Positions 1-7,446 of a DNA stretch of 7,598 nucleotides are shown here, piece after piece. This DNA comes from Chloroflexota bacterium. Its GTDB lineage: Bacteria; Chloroflexota; Anaerolineae; J102. Below the pieces are notes generated by a model that saw only the letters and a list, made by a program, of their open reading frames with translations, was not told the DNA's origin and did no database searches. The stretch's first letter is position 1, and each line of letters opens with the position of its first letter. Both the position numbers and the translations under genes were made by a program. The stretch is from contig JAADFV010000093.1 in NCBI GenBank assembly GCA_013152695.1, positions 1-7,598 of the forward strand, in the 5' to 3' direction.

Positions 1-628
1 CCTCCTCGTTGGGGTGGAAGCGATCGGGGTCCACGGCATAAATCACCAATTCGAACTTAGCGGGGTCTGCGCCCAGGCGCTCTACGGCCACCTTGCGTAA
101 TGAGCGACTATTGGCCGTAATCATATCGGCTTGCGCGAAGGTGAAGCGGGCCATCTTTCGGAATAGGGCATTCTTGTCGGCGACAAGGGCATCGCTGCCA
201 GGAATACTCACCACCAGAGGCAGGCCCAGGCGTCGTGCCGCTACCGCTGCTATAAAACCATTAGGCAGAAGCCAATGGGCATGTAAAACATCCAAACGAT
301 GCTTTCGCGCCACTTGCAAGGCTGTCTGGATGCCGCTTAAAAACAGCAAAGGACTGAGAAAGTAGGTATTCAGCCGCATTCGTACATCGGCTTGCATCGT
401 ACGCATGTACCCCAAGGTGTGTAGAGAGGGGGGCCAGGCGTAACGATAAAGATGCAGGTGGGGATTGGCCGTAGCTCGGACTTCAGCGGTGAAGGCTGGA
501 TCGAAGGGTGCGATGATATGCACTTCTTCGCCCTGACGCACCAACTCGACACACAACTGCTGCATGAATGTGCCGGAGAAATCGCCGGGGAAACGGGGAT
601 AATTGTGGGTAAGAATGCCGATACGCAT
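1..628 (-). CDS. Glycosyltransferase family 4 (GT4), N-terminal part, runs off the left edge
   Basis: Seen: an open minus-strand frame of 209 codons from the ATG at 628-626, with no stop before the window edge. It starts MRIGILTHNYPRFPGD and continues with GTF (residues 19-21), HAHWLLPNG (116-124), SIPGSDA (141-147), TANS (171-174), LGADPAKF (185-192) and VIYAVDPDRFHP (195-206). Known: this is the order of landmarks in the N-terminal acceptor-binding Rossmann domain of GT-B fold GT4 enzymes, which move a sugar from a nucleotide-sugar donor to a lipid or polysaccharide precursor at the cytoplasmic membrane face. The donor-binding C-terminal domain with its EX7E motif lies outside the window, so donor and acceptor cannot be assigned. 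Odd: the usual HG(S/T)D loop reads PGSD, and the usual GVD reads AVD. The start lies 30 bp after the smc stop without a clear Shine-Dalgarno site, so it may be translated from the smc transcript. The family call is firm; the specific function is unknown. Confidence 0.85.
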   Translation of the reverse strand, partial: MRIGILTHNYPRFPGDFSGTFMQQLCVELVRQGEEVHIIAPFDPAFTAEVRATANPHLHLYRYAWPPSLHTLGYMRTMQADVRMRLNTYFLSPLLFLSGIQTALQVARKHRLDVLHAHWLLPNGFIAAVAARRLGLPLVVSIPGSDALVADKNALFRKMARFTFAQADMITANSRSLRKVAVERLGADPAKFELVIYAVDPDRFHPNEE

Positions 629-658
629 GAAGATGAGTCTGCTGAGTGGAGAAAACCT

Positions 659-3600
659 TTATATTTGAGTGGCTTCTTCCAATTTACCGTTGCTTAGCTT
701 CAAGGAAAGCGTCTGCGAGACGCTGTCGGGCCCCATGCTCACACCATAAATGGTATCGGCAATTTCCAGTGTTCCGCGATTGTGGGTGATCACGATAAAC
801 TGCGCCTTTTCTGCCAGTTCCAGAAGCACTTCGCGTACACGGCTGATATTGGCTTCATCCAGGGCTGCATCGATCTCATCGAGAACGCAGAAAGGCGTGG
901 GATTGACGCTGAGAATAGCAAAAATCAGGGCGGTCGCCGTGAGAGCGCGTTCTCCACCCGAGAGCATCGAGAGGCTGCTAGGGCGTTTGCCAGGCGGCCG
1001 GGCGAGGATTTCGACACCGGTGTTCGTAATGTCGTCGGGGTCGGTCAGGCTTAATTTGGCGGTGCCGCCACCGAAAAGACGGGTAAAATAGTGGGTAAAA
1101 GCCTTGTTGACGGCATTGAAAGTGCGACGAAACTCCTGATCGATCAATTGGTCAAGCTCAACGATCACTTTTTGCAATTGCGCCGAGGCTTGTTCGAGGT
1201 CATGCGCCTGTTGATTGAGAAAGTCAAAGCGTTCTTTTGTGGCGGTATATTCGGCCTGGGCTTCAGGATTGATCGGTCCTAAGCGGTTGAGCAGACCTTT
1301 CAGCCGCCGAATTTCTGACTTGGTGTCGGGGGGGAGAGAGGAGACACGGGGGAGTGCTGTGACAATCTTATCGAAAGGTAAGGGTTCCTGGGCGGAATAG
1401 CCATCCTCTGTTTCCAACCGCACCAGACCAAAATCATGCTCGATCTGACTGCGCAAATAGGTGAGATGGTCCTCACTTCGTTGCAACTGTAGTTGCGCTT
1501 GATTGAGTTGCATCTCTTCCTGGTGGAGTCGTTCGCGCAGCCGTTCTCCTTCTTTGTCGTGCTCGATCCAACCATCGTCCAGGGTATCCAACTCCTCCTG
1601 GGCCGGTGTGATCTGCTGAAAGAGTCTCTCATAGGCCTCGTCGGCTTCGGTTTGCTGCTCGGCCAGGTTCTGCAAACGGATTTCCAATTGCTGAAGTTCT
1701 GTTTGCAGGGTGGCAATGCTTTGCCGTCTGGTCTCGATTTCCGCCTCGGTCTCTTGCACCCGTGCGGCCTGAGTGTCGACCAAAGCCCGCTGTGCTTGCA
1801 GGCGCTCGTCGACACTATCAAAACGGGCCTGGGCCTGGGCCACAGCCTGAACAAGGCCCGTCATCCCCAAGGTGGCTAATTTTTCTTCCAGGGCGGCGAT
1901 GCGGTTGTCGAGTACGACCTGTTGTTGGCCGTATTCGGCAATATCCTGGCGAAGCTGAGCCAAAGATCGCCCGAAATTCTCGAGTTCGAGCGCTAGTTTT
2001 TGTGCACGTTCACGATGCCAGGCTTCGGTTTGGCGAGCCCGATCGAGATTACTTTGTAATTTGCTCAGTTGGGCGGTCTGCTGGCGTTCGAGATCAGCCA
2101 GGCGTGAGGCTTCGCTCACAAGGGCAGTCAGCGATTCTTCGACAGACTGGATGGCTTGCTGCAAACCCTCGATTTCACTTTTTAATTCACGGATTTTCTT
2201 CTCTGTTTGGGCAATTTCAGCCGGTAATTGCCGCCATTCCCGTTCGCGGGCCAACATGCCCCCCTGCTGACGTTGATTTTTACTGCCGCCGCTGACACTG
2301 CCGCCGGGATGCACATAATCACCTTCGAGGGTGACAATTCGGGGGCGATCATTGCCCTGGCTAACGGCGCGGGCTGCCTTCAAGTCGGTGACGACCAGGA
2401 TTTGCCCCAGAAGCAGCTCCACCGCCGATGCGACGTCCTCATCATAATCCACCAGATCGGCTGCCCAACCCAACACGCCCGGATGCTGGGGGCGGCGTCG
2501 GCGATGAAGGGGACGAAGGTTGTCGAGGGGAAGAAAGGTGGCGCGTCCGCCCCGCTTTTCTTTGAGATAGGCAATCGCATTCGCCGCTTCTTTCCAGCTA
2601 TCCATTACCACATCCTGGATACGTGCGCCCAGGGCTACTTCGATAGCCTGCTCGAAGCGATCGGGGACGGCAATGAGGGTGGCAATGGGGCCACGTACAC
2701 CGCGCAGTTCACCCCGCTTGCTCGCCTGCATCACGCGCTTGACACCAGCATACATCCCCTCGCCCTCAGCCCGCAGACGATCGAGCAAGTCATAGCGCGC
2801 CTGCAAGGCCCGGAGATGGGCGGTGAGTTCGGCTTGCTGTTTTTCTAACTGCACACGTTGGGTAATGTGCTCCTGGCGCCGCGCTTCTGTCAAGCGGTGT
2901 TGTTCTTGTAGTTTCTGAATCTGCCGGCCCAGCTCTTTCAGAGCCTCGCTCAAGCGCTCTTTCTCTGCTTCGATCTGCAAGGCTTCAGCGGCCGCTTGTT
3001 CGGCGGCCAGTATCTCAGCCTGGCGTTCTTCTTGCACGGCCAGGCGTCTTTCTTTGGCTTGTGTGATACGATTGCGCCGGTCACTGATACGGCTGTTGAG
3101 GTCGAGCAGCTGTTTTTGGGCAAGGTTGAGCTCTGTTTCGGTGGCCTGGCGCGCGGTTTCCTGAGCCTGTAGAGCCTCCTGGGCAGCCTGCCACTGCTGC
3201 TCGTGCTCAGTGAGCTGCTGGGACATCGTTTCCAAGGCGCTTTGCGCCTCTTGCCAGCGCGCCTGTTCACCTTCACGCCGTTCCTTGAGGAGTTCGATTT
3301 CCTGATGATAGCGGGCAATTGTGGCGCGTAGCGAGCGGATACGCTCCTCTCCTACGGCTTGTTCTCGCCTGAGCGTTGCGCGCTTCTCTTCGTACTGTGC
3401 CAATTCTCGACGCCATTCGGCCAACTGTGCTCGTAATTCTGTCTGACGGGAGCGAATCGTTCCTGTTTTTTGGTTATAACGTTCGATGGTCTGATTGGTG
3501 CGGGCGATGACCTGTTGCCAATGTGCCACGGCCGCGCGCGTATCCACCAATTCGCTCAGGGCCAGATGCCAGTTGTATCCGTACCACACGCGTAAAAGGT

Positions 3601-4270
3601 CGCGCAGCTCGGCGCTGATGGTTTCGTACTGTCGCGCTTTTTCCGCGTGTTTCTCCAATTGGCGTAGCCGCGGGGCGATTTCATGGATGATATCGTGTAC
3701 GCGCACTAAATTATCATCTGTTTTCTTCAAGCGGTCGATGGTTTGGCGACGTTTGGTACGATAGAGGGTCACGCCGGCCGCCTCTTCGAATAACTCCCGG
3801 CGCTCTTCCGGCCGTAAAGCTAAGGCCTGGTCGATCATGCCCTGGCCGATGACAGTGTGCGTACGTCTCCCCAGGCCGGAACGCCCTAAAAGCTCGTGGA
3901 TGTCACGCAGACGCACGCGGTTGCCGTTGAGAAAATACTCATTTTCGCCGGAACGATAGGCACGGCGCCCGATCTCGACCTCATCGAAATCTACCGGAAG
4001 CCAGTTATCCTGGTTGTCGAGGGTGATGAAGACCTCGGCCATGCCCATGCGCGAGCGCTCACTGGAGCCGTTGAAGATCATATCCTCGGTTTTTTTGCCT
4101 CGCAATAACGAGTAGGCTTGTTCACCAAGAACCCAGCGAATAGAGTCAGCAATGTTACTCTTGCCGCTGCCATTAGGGCCAACCACGGCCGTGACACCAT
4201 TGTCGAAAATAATATCGGTTTTGTTGGCAAAGGTTTTATAGCCGTGCAGGTAGAGCTTTTTCAGTCGCAT
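659..4270 (-). CDS. smc: Chromosome segregation/condensation ATPase SMC
   Basis: SMC dimers with ScpA and ScpB compact and segregate the nucleoid by ATP-driven loop extrusion. The 1203-aa product has the full bacterial SMC layout and usual length. The N-terminal head has Walker A GPNGSGKS (31-38) and the Q-loop region VIGQGMIDQ (140-148). A first coiled coil spans about 170-500 and is rich in Gln, Glu, Arg and Ala. The hinge spans about 505-665 and includes GVRGPIATL (524-532) and [10 protein letters not shown] (654-663). A second coiled coil spans about 672-1030. The C-terminal head has the ABC signature LSGGE (1103-1107), Walker B CVLDEID (1128-1134), a D-loop ALDEAN and the ITHN histidine (1163). 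All catalytic residues are present, so the protein should be active. The first ATG gives the canonical N-terminus [15 protein letters not shown]; no Shine-Dalgarno precedes it, and the leader is pyrimidine-rich instead. It lies 174 bp downstream of ftsY on the same strand. The scpA and scpB partners are not in the window. Confidence 0.98.
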   Translation of the reverse strand: MRLKKLYLHGYKTFANKTDIIFDNGVTAVVGPNGSGKSNIADSIRWVLGEQAYSLLRGKKTEDMIFNGSSERSRMGMAEVFITLDNQDNWLPVDFDEVEIGRRAYRSGENEYFLNGNRVRLRDIHELLGRSGLGRRTHTVIGQGMIDQALALRPEERRELFEEAAGVTLYRTKRRQTIDRLKKTDDNLVRVHDIIHEIAPRLRQLEKHAEKARQYETISAELRDLLRVWYGYNWHLALSELVDTRAAVAHWQQVIARTNQTIERYNQKTGTIRSRQTELRAQLAEWRRELAQYEEKRATLRREQAVGEERIRSLRATIARYHQEIELLKERREGEQARWQEAQSALETMSQQLTEHEQQWQAAQEALQAQETARQATETELNLAQKQLLDLNSRISDRRNRITQAKERRLAVQEERQAEILAAEQAAAEALQIEAEKERLSEALKELGRQIQKLQEQHRLTEARRQEHITQRVQLEKQQAELTAHLRALQARYDLLDRLRAEGEGMYAGVKRVMQASKRGELRGVRGPIATLIAVPDRFEQAIEVALGARIQDVVMDSWKEAANAIAYLKEKRGGRATFLPLDNLRPLHRRRRPQHPGVLGWAADLVDYDEDVASAVELLLGQILVVTDLKAARAVSQGNDRPRIVTLEGDYVHPGGSVSGGSKNQRQQGGMLAREREWRQLPAEIAQTEKKIRELKSEIEGLQQAIQSVEESLTALVSEASRLADLERQQTAQLSKLQSNLDRARQTEAWHRERAQKLALELENFGRSLAQLRQDIAEYGQQQVVLDNRIAALEEKLATLGMTGLVQAVAQAQARFDSVDERLQAQRALVDTQAARVQETEAEIETRRQSIATLQTELQQLEIRLQNLAEQQTEADEAYERLFQQITPAQEELDTLDDGWIEHDKEGERLRERLHQEEMQLNQAQLQLQRSEDHLTYLRSQIEHDFGLVRLETEDGYSAQEPLPFDKIVTALPRVSSLPPDTKSEIRRLKGLLNRLGPINPEAQAEYTATKERFDFLNQQAHDLEQASAQLQKVIVELDQLIDQEFRRTFNAVNKAFTHYFTRLFGGGTAKLSLTDPDDITNTGVEILARPPGKRPSSLSMLSGGERALTATALIFAILSVNPTPFCVLDEIDAALDEANISRVREVLLELAEKAQFIVITHNRGTLEIADTIYGVSMGPDSVSQTLSLKLSNGKLEEATQI

Positions 4271-4444
4271 AGAGGTGGGGGAAGGGGGTTTGAAAGAGGA
4301 ATTCGTTAGCGGAGCAGCTGGGGATGGTAGCCCTCTTTCTGTCGAATTGTCCGCAGCAGGAAGTCGGCGCGGGCAGAATCAATTTTGGGGGAAAGGAGGG
4401 GTAATAATCTCAAATTCTGGGCGAGGAGCGGAAAGAGGCTGAGG
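4271..4444 (-). other. ftsY-smc intergenic gap with pyrimidine-rich leader
   Basis: This is a 174-bp non-coding stretch between the ftsY stop and the smc start. No convincing -35/-10 pair or strong terminator was found. On the transcript strand it carries two C/T-rich tracts, complements of the G-runs at 4277-4288 and 4387-4401, and the first lies directly before the smc ATG. The only open frame through it (minus, ending at 4306) overlaps the ftsY coding region out of frame and has no family signature, so I treat the gap as leader or spacer. Confidence 0.55.
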
Positions 4445-5416
4445 CTATGCCTCGTTATCTGTGTGATTGAGCAGGGCCTCGACAAATAGCCAGGGGTCGA
4501 ATTCGGTGATATCGTCGATTTTTTCGCCCGTGCCCACAAAACGAACAGGCACCCCCAGTTGGTCGGCAATCGCCAACACTACCCCGCCCTTGGCTGTGCT
4601 GTCTAGTTTCGCCAGAATGACGCCGCTTACGCCAACGCTGTCACCGAATTTCTGTGCCTGGGTGATGGCATTTTGGCCCGTGGTCGCATCCAGGACCAAG
4701 AGGGTTTCGTGGGGAGCTTTGTGTACTTGACGGCTGGCCACATTGCGGATTTTTTCCATTTCTTTCATGAGATTGTAATTGGTATGCAAGCGACCTGCCG
4801 TGTCGACAAAAAGAATGTCGGCATTGCGTGATTCCTGGCTGGCACGAATCGCATCGTAAACAACGGCGCCCGGATCTGCACCCGGTTCGTGTGCGATCAC
4901 GGCCACGCCGGCTCGTTCGCCCCACACTTTGAGCTGATCGATGGCCGCAGCACGAAAAGTGTCAGCCGCGGCCAGGACGACGCGTCGACCTCGACGGCGG
5001 TAGTAGTAGGCCAGTTTACCAATACTGGTCGTTTTGCCTGAGCCATTGACGCCCACCACCAGCACAACCGTAAGCAGCCGGTGTGGGTCTTCGATGTCCA
5101 GGGGTGGCCTATCTGCCTGCAGAATCCGTACCATTTCTTCTTTGAGAATTTGATACGCATCTGTCGTACGCTTGACACCTTCGCGTTGCACACGATCGCG
5201 TGTGGCCTCGACGAGCTTCAGGGTCGTGTCCACGCCCACATCGCCCCTGATCAACAGCTCTTCCAACTCATCCCAGAGCGATTCACTAATTTCGCTGGCC
5301 TGAAACAAGCTGCCAATTCGCCCTAACATACCGTGTCGGGTCTTACTCAAACTGCGATCTAATTTTGCTTGCTCCTCAGCGGAGACCTCGGAACGGCGTA
5401 AACGGCGAAATACCAC
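4445..5416 (-). CDS. ftsY: Signal recognition particle receptor GTPase FtsY
   Basis: FtsY is the membrane-associated receptor that docks SRP-bound ribosomes at the SecYEG translocon through reciprocal GTP hydrolysis with Ffh. With the GTG start the product is 323 aa. A four-helix N domain covers about 15-105. The G domain has G1 GVNGSGKTT (122-130), DTFRAAA (152-158), DTAGR (205-209) and [10 protein letters not shown] (269-278), and ends with the FtsY closing segment [26 protein letters not shown] wording (295 onward). The GTPase residues look intact. There is no long acidic A domain; the N-terminus is short and Arg-rich ([10 protein letters not shown]), which may help membrane contact. The start was set at GTG 5416-5414 because GGAGG lies 8 nt upstream. 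The frame can be extended to a TTG at 5461, but that adds 15 residues with no ribosome site in front. It heads the ftsY-smc-glycosyltransferase array and diverges from the dehydrogenase-like gene. Confidence 0.97.
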   Translation of the reverse strand: MVFRRLRRSEVSAEEQAKLDRSLSKTRHGMLGRIGSLFQASEISESLWDELEELLIRGDVGVDTTLKLVEATRDRVQREGVKRTTDAYQILKEEMVRILQADRPPLDIEDPHRLLTVVLVVGVNGSGKTTSIGKLAYYYRRRGRRVVLAAADTFRAAAIDQLKVWGERAGVAVIAHEPGADPGAVVYDAIRASQESRNADILFVDTAGRLHTNYNLMKEMEKIRNVASRQVHKAPHETLLVLDATTGQNAITQAQKFGDSVGVSGVILAKLDSTAKGGVVLAIADQLGVPVRFVGTGEKIDDITEFDPWLFVEALLNHTDNEA

Positions 5417-5424
5417 GGAATGAA

Positions 5425-5429
5425 CCTCC
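5425..5429 (-). promoter_or_regulatory. Shine-Dalgarno site setting the ftsY start
   Basis: On the minus strand GGAGG is followed by 8 nt (TTCATTCC) and then GTG. This is near-ideal spacing and supports the GTG at 5416 over the longer TTG reading at 5461. The SD lies inside the longer reading, which would make no sense if TTG were the start. Confidence 0.8.
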
Positions 5430-5489
5430 AGATCGAGCGTGCTGTATCCTGGGGGCGCCAAAACATGGGCCCAGGGAAAGTAGCGGGGA

Positions 5490-5517
5490 AATGACAGAAA
5501 AAATCGGTGAATGACAG
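5490..5517. repeat. Two direct copies of AATGACAG, 20 bp period
   Basis: The octamer AATGACAG occurs at 5490-5497 and 5510-5517. The start-to-start distance of 20 bp is about two helical turns, so both copies face the same side of the DNA. They lie in the ftsY leader, downstream of its predicted promoter. A third copy, inverted, is at 7370-7377 just after the plus-strand gene. They could be paired regulator half-sites or chance; no known operator is recognised. Confidence 0.35.
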
Positions 5518-5522
5518 CCGGT

Positions 5523-5549
5523 AAGAGCTTTCAGCGGCGTCCAGCTCTT
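5523..5549 (-). repeat. Inverted repeat at the predicted ftsY transcript start
   Basis: AAGAGCT (5523-5529) pairs perfectly with AGCTCTT (5543-5549) around a 13-nt loop. It begins 2 nt past the ftsY -10 box, so it could fold at the 5' end of the ftsY mRNA as a stabilising stem, or act as a DNA operator. No U-run follows on the minus strand, so it is not a typical terminator. Confidence 0.4.
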
Positions 5550-5550
5550 T

Positions 5551-5580
5551 ATTATACCGTCCTTACAACCTCGCCCCCAA
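5551..5580 (-). promoter_or_regulatory. Candidate sigma-70-type promoter for ftsY
   Basis: On the minus strand a perfect TATAAT (5556-5551) is preceded at 18 nt by TTGGGG (5580-5575), which matches only the TTG half of the -35 consensus. Transcription would start near 5544, leaving a leader of about 125 nt before the GTG of ftsY. The -10 is strong and the -35 weak. Confidence 0.5.
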
Positions 5581-5597
5581 ACTACACCCCAGCAAAA

Positions 5598-5626
5598 TCG
5601 TCATATCGGTCTGAATGCGATACAAT
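5598..5626 (+). promoter_or_regulatory. Candidate promoter for the dehydrogenase-like gene
   Basis: TCGTCA (5598-5603, 4 of 6 to TTGACA) is followed after exactly 17 nt by TACAAT (5621-5626, 5 of 6 to TATAAT). Transcription would start near 5633. That is downstream of the in-frame ATG at 5629, which supports the later ATG at 5665 and gives a leader of about 32 nt. Confidence 0.5.
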
Positions 5627-5652
5627 AAATGCAACTTAAAACCCTGTCCAAC

Positions 5653-5657
5653 GGAGG
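5653..5657 (+). promoter_or_regulatory. Shine-Dalgarno site setting the start at 5665
   Basis: GGAGG is followed by 7 nt (ACTGATT) and ATG at 5665. The in-frame ATG at 5629 has no such site, and the residues it would add (MQLKTLSNGGLI) sit before the first Rossmann strand and include the translated SD itself. Confidence 0.8.
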
Positions 5658-5664
5658 ACTGATT

Positions 5665-7359
5665 ATGGATTTACAAGGACGTACCATACTCGTATTGGGC
5701 GGTGCAGGGATGGTGGGTAAGGCAGTGAGCCGCCAACTGCTACGTGAACACCCAGCCCATCTCGTTATTGCTTCCATCGACGAGGGAAGCGCCAGGCAAG
5801 CAGCTGCTCTGATCAGGCGAGAGACGCCTCCGGGCACCGAAGTGAGTACTTGTTGGGGAAATATCTTCGTACGTTGGGAATATAAGGACTGGCCACGGCA
5901 GAAGTTACTCGATGATCCCGTGGCCCGGCGCCAGATGTTGCATGACTTGCTACAACCCCTCGTCGGGGCTGATAAGCAGGACATTATCGAGAATTCCACA
6001 CTTTACCGCTTCATCCAGGAATATCAACCTGACGCTATTGTCGACTGTATCAATACGGCTACGGCCTTTGCTTATCAGAATATTTATGCCAGTGCTCATG
6101 ACTTACTTGCGGCCGTCCTCGAGGATGATGCCGAGAAGCGGCTGGAAGCGGCCGAGCAGCATTTGCTCAAGCTCTACATTCCGCAATTGGTGCGCCACAT
6201 GCAAATTCTGCATGAGCTTCTCGATAACAGTTCCGATATGAACTGGCCCATGATTAAAGTCTATGTCAAAGTAGGTACCAGTGGCACGGGTGGCATGGGC
6301 CTGAATATCCCTTACACCCACGGCGAAGAGAAACCCTCCTCTGTACTTCTTTCCAAGACGGCCGTGGCTGGCGCCCATAGTCTTTTGCTTTTCTTGCTGG
6401 CCCGCACGCCTCCAGATTTCCCTGCGATCAAGGAGGTAAAACCCACTGCCGCCATCGGTTGGGCCCAAATTGGCTACGGCCCCATCCGACGCAAAGGCCG
6501 GCCCATTCCTCTCTATGACTGTCCCCCAGAGCAGGGTTATCCTCTGGCAGATGCCCTGGTGCCGGAAGGGGATTTTGGGCAACCGTTAGAGGGCCGGGTT
6601 CTGGAAAATGTCTTCATTGACACCGGTGAAAATGGTCTCTTTGCCCTGGGCGAGTTTAGTACCATCACCTCGGTCAACCAGATGGAGTTCGTGACACCCG
6701 AGGAAATCGCCAAATACATCGTCATGGAAATCAAAGGAGGAAATACGGGTTTCGATGTGATCAGCGCCTTGGATCAATCGGTCCTGGGGCCGACTTATCG
6801 GGCCGGTATCTTGCGCGAAGGGGCTTTGACACGCATGCGGCATCTCGAACAGGCCCATCAGGTCCATAGCGTTGCCTTCGAACTTTTGGGGCCGCCGCGC
6901 CTCTCCAAGCTACTTTTCGAGGCCTATTTGCTACAACGGGTCAGTGGTAATAGCATCGCAAGAGTGCTGTCGATGTCGGCCGACGAGCTCGCCCAGGCCT
7001 GCAGCGATGAAATCGCAAGTAATGGCGATTTACGCGCCCAAATTCTCTCCATTGGCATCCCTATCCTCATGCCCACTGGCGATCGCCTCTTGCGCGGCCC
7101 TCAGTGTAAGGCACAAACTCCTGAAAATGGCTGGGTAGACCTGCGCCCCGTCAATATGCGGCACTGGCAAGACCGTCTGGAGACGATCCAGGCCGTCACT
7201 CGTGATGAACTGACCACAGATGCCGGGCAGTACTCCTCTCGTTTTTATCGCATTTTTGTGGACCCGGCCACGGGTGATGTCAAGGATACGATTGGTATCG
7301 GCGATCTTGCCGGTTGGATTTTCACGTATGAAGACAAAGGGGCGCGCATGAAGTCCTGA
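5665..7359 (+). CDS. Uncharacterised Rossmann-fold NAD(P)-binding protein, SDR/epimerase-like, 564 aa
   Basis: The N-terminus is a dinucleotide-binding fold. Strand 1, RTILVLGGAGMVG (6-18), carries GxxGxxG at G12, G15 and G18. An acidic residue ends the second strand (IASIDE, 35-40), which hints at NAD over NADP. AIVDCINTATAFAYQN (124-139) resembles the fourth strand of short-chain dehydrogenases. KVYVKVGTSGTGGMGLNIPY (198-217) followed by LLSKTAVAGAH (228-238) resembles the later strand and a lysine helix, though no clear Tyr-x-x-x-Lys is present. Residues from about 250 to 564 match nothing I recognise; this half is soluble-looking, with no signal peptide or clear membrane segment. At 564 aa it is much longer than a classical SDR (about 250) or extended epimerase (about 330). 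It stands alone, divergent from ftsY and convergent with a rel-like gene, so context does not reveal a substrate. A redox or epimerase role is inference; it could be a non-catalytic NAD-binding protein. Start chosen at ATG 5665 from its GGAGG site. Confidence 0.75.
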   Translation: MDLQGRTILVLGGAGMVGKAVSRQLLREHPAHLVIASIDEGSARQAAALIRRETPPGTEVSTCWGNIFVRWEYKDWPRQKLLDDPVARRQMLHDLLQPLVGADKQDIIENSTLYRFIQEYQPDAIVDCINTATAFAYQNIYASAHDLLAAVLEDDAEKRLEAAEQHLLKLYIPQLVRHMQILHELLDNSSDMNWPMIKVYVKVGTSGTGGMGLNIPYTHGEEKPSSVLLSKTAVAGAHSLLLFLLARTPPDFPAIKEVKPTAAIGWAQIGYGPIRRKGRPIPLYDCPPEQGYPLADALVPEGDFGQPLEGRVLENVFIDTGENGLFALGEFSTITSVNQMEFVTPEEIAKYIVMEIKGGNTGFDVISALDQSVLGPTYRAGILREGALTRMRHLEQAHQVHSVAFELLGPPRLSKLLFEAYLLQRVSGNSIARVLSMSADELAQACSDEIASNGDLRAQILSIGIPILMPTGDRLLRGPQCKAQTPENGWVDLRPVNMRHWQDRLETIQAVTRDELTTDAGQYSSRFYRIFVDPATGDVKDTIGIGDLAGWIFTYEDKGARMKS

Positions 7360-7385
7360 TCACAGTAAGCTGTCATTGAAAGGAA

Positions 7386-7443
7386 GCAACACTTGCGATG
7401 GCGCCCCGCATTGGTTGACAGAGGGCAACTTCGCAAGTGTTGC
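7386..7443. terminator. 13-bp perfect inverted repeat between convergent genes, probable terminator
   Basis: GCAACACTTGCGA (7386-7398) is exactly complementary to TCGCAAGTGTTGC (7431-7443), with a 32-nt loop that can form a small inner GTTG/CAAC pairing. It starts 27 nt after the stop of the plus-strand gene and ends 4 nt from the stop of the minus-strand rel-like gene. On the minus strand the stem is followed by TTCCTTTC, a weak U-rich tail; on the plus strand there is no T-run. It most likely terminates the rel-like transcript and may protect the 3' end of the opposing one. The loop is long for a simple intrinsic terminator. Confidence 0.5.
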
Positions 7444-7446
7444 ATG

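Noticed and set aside
370..552. A 60-aa minus-strand reading that suggested a frameshift in the glycosyltransferase
   Set aside because: With the G-run at 428-433 read as six bases, the glycosyltransferase frame passes through unbroken (WPPSLHTLGYMRT) and stays open to the edge. The short reading is simply another frame.
2228..2848. A 206-aa plus-strand open frame, and similar ones at 1762-2295 and 1493-1879
   Set aside because: They lie antisense to intact smc coding sequence, have no recognisable domain, and are explained by the codon composition of smc.
4441..4453. GAGGC-TAT-GCCTC hairpin over the ftsY stop codon
   Set aside because: A 5-bp stem with a 3-nt loop and no following U-run is too weak to call as a terminator.
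4306..4569. An 87-aa minus-strand frame spanning the ftsY 3' end and the gap before smc
   Set aside because: Two thirds of it overlaps ftsY out of frame, it has no ribosome site or family signature, and its tail is short. A translated leader peptide cannot be excluded but is not supported.
5629..5664. Earlier ATG at 5629 as start of the dehydrogenase-like gene
   Set aside because: It lies upstream of the predicted transcription start, has no Shine-Dalgarno site, and the extension translates the GGAGG that serves the ATG at 5665.
7386..7443. Integron attC site or transposon end
   Set aside because: The arms lack the attC core consensus, and no integrase, transposase or target duplication is visible nearby.
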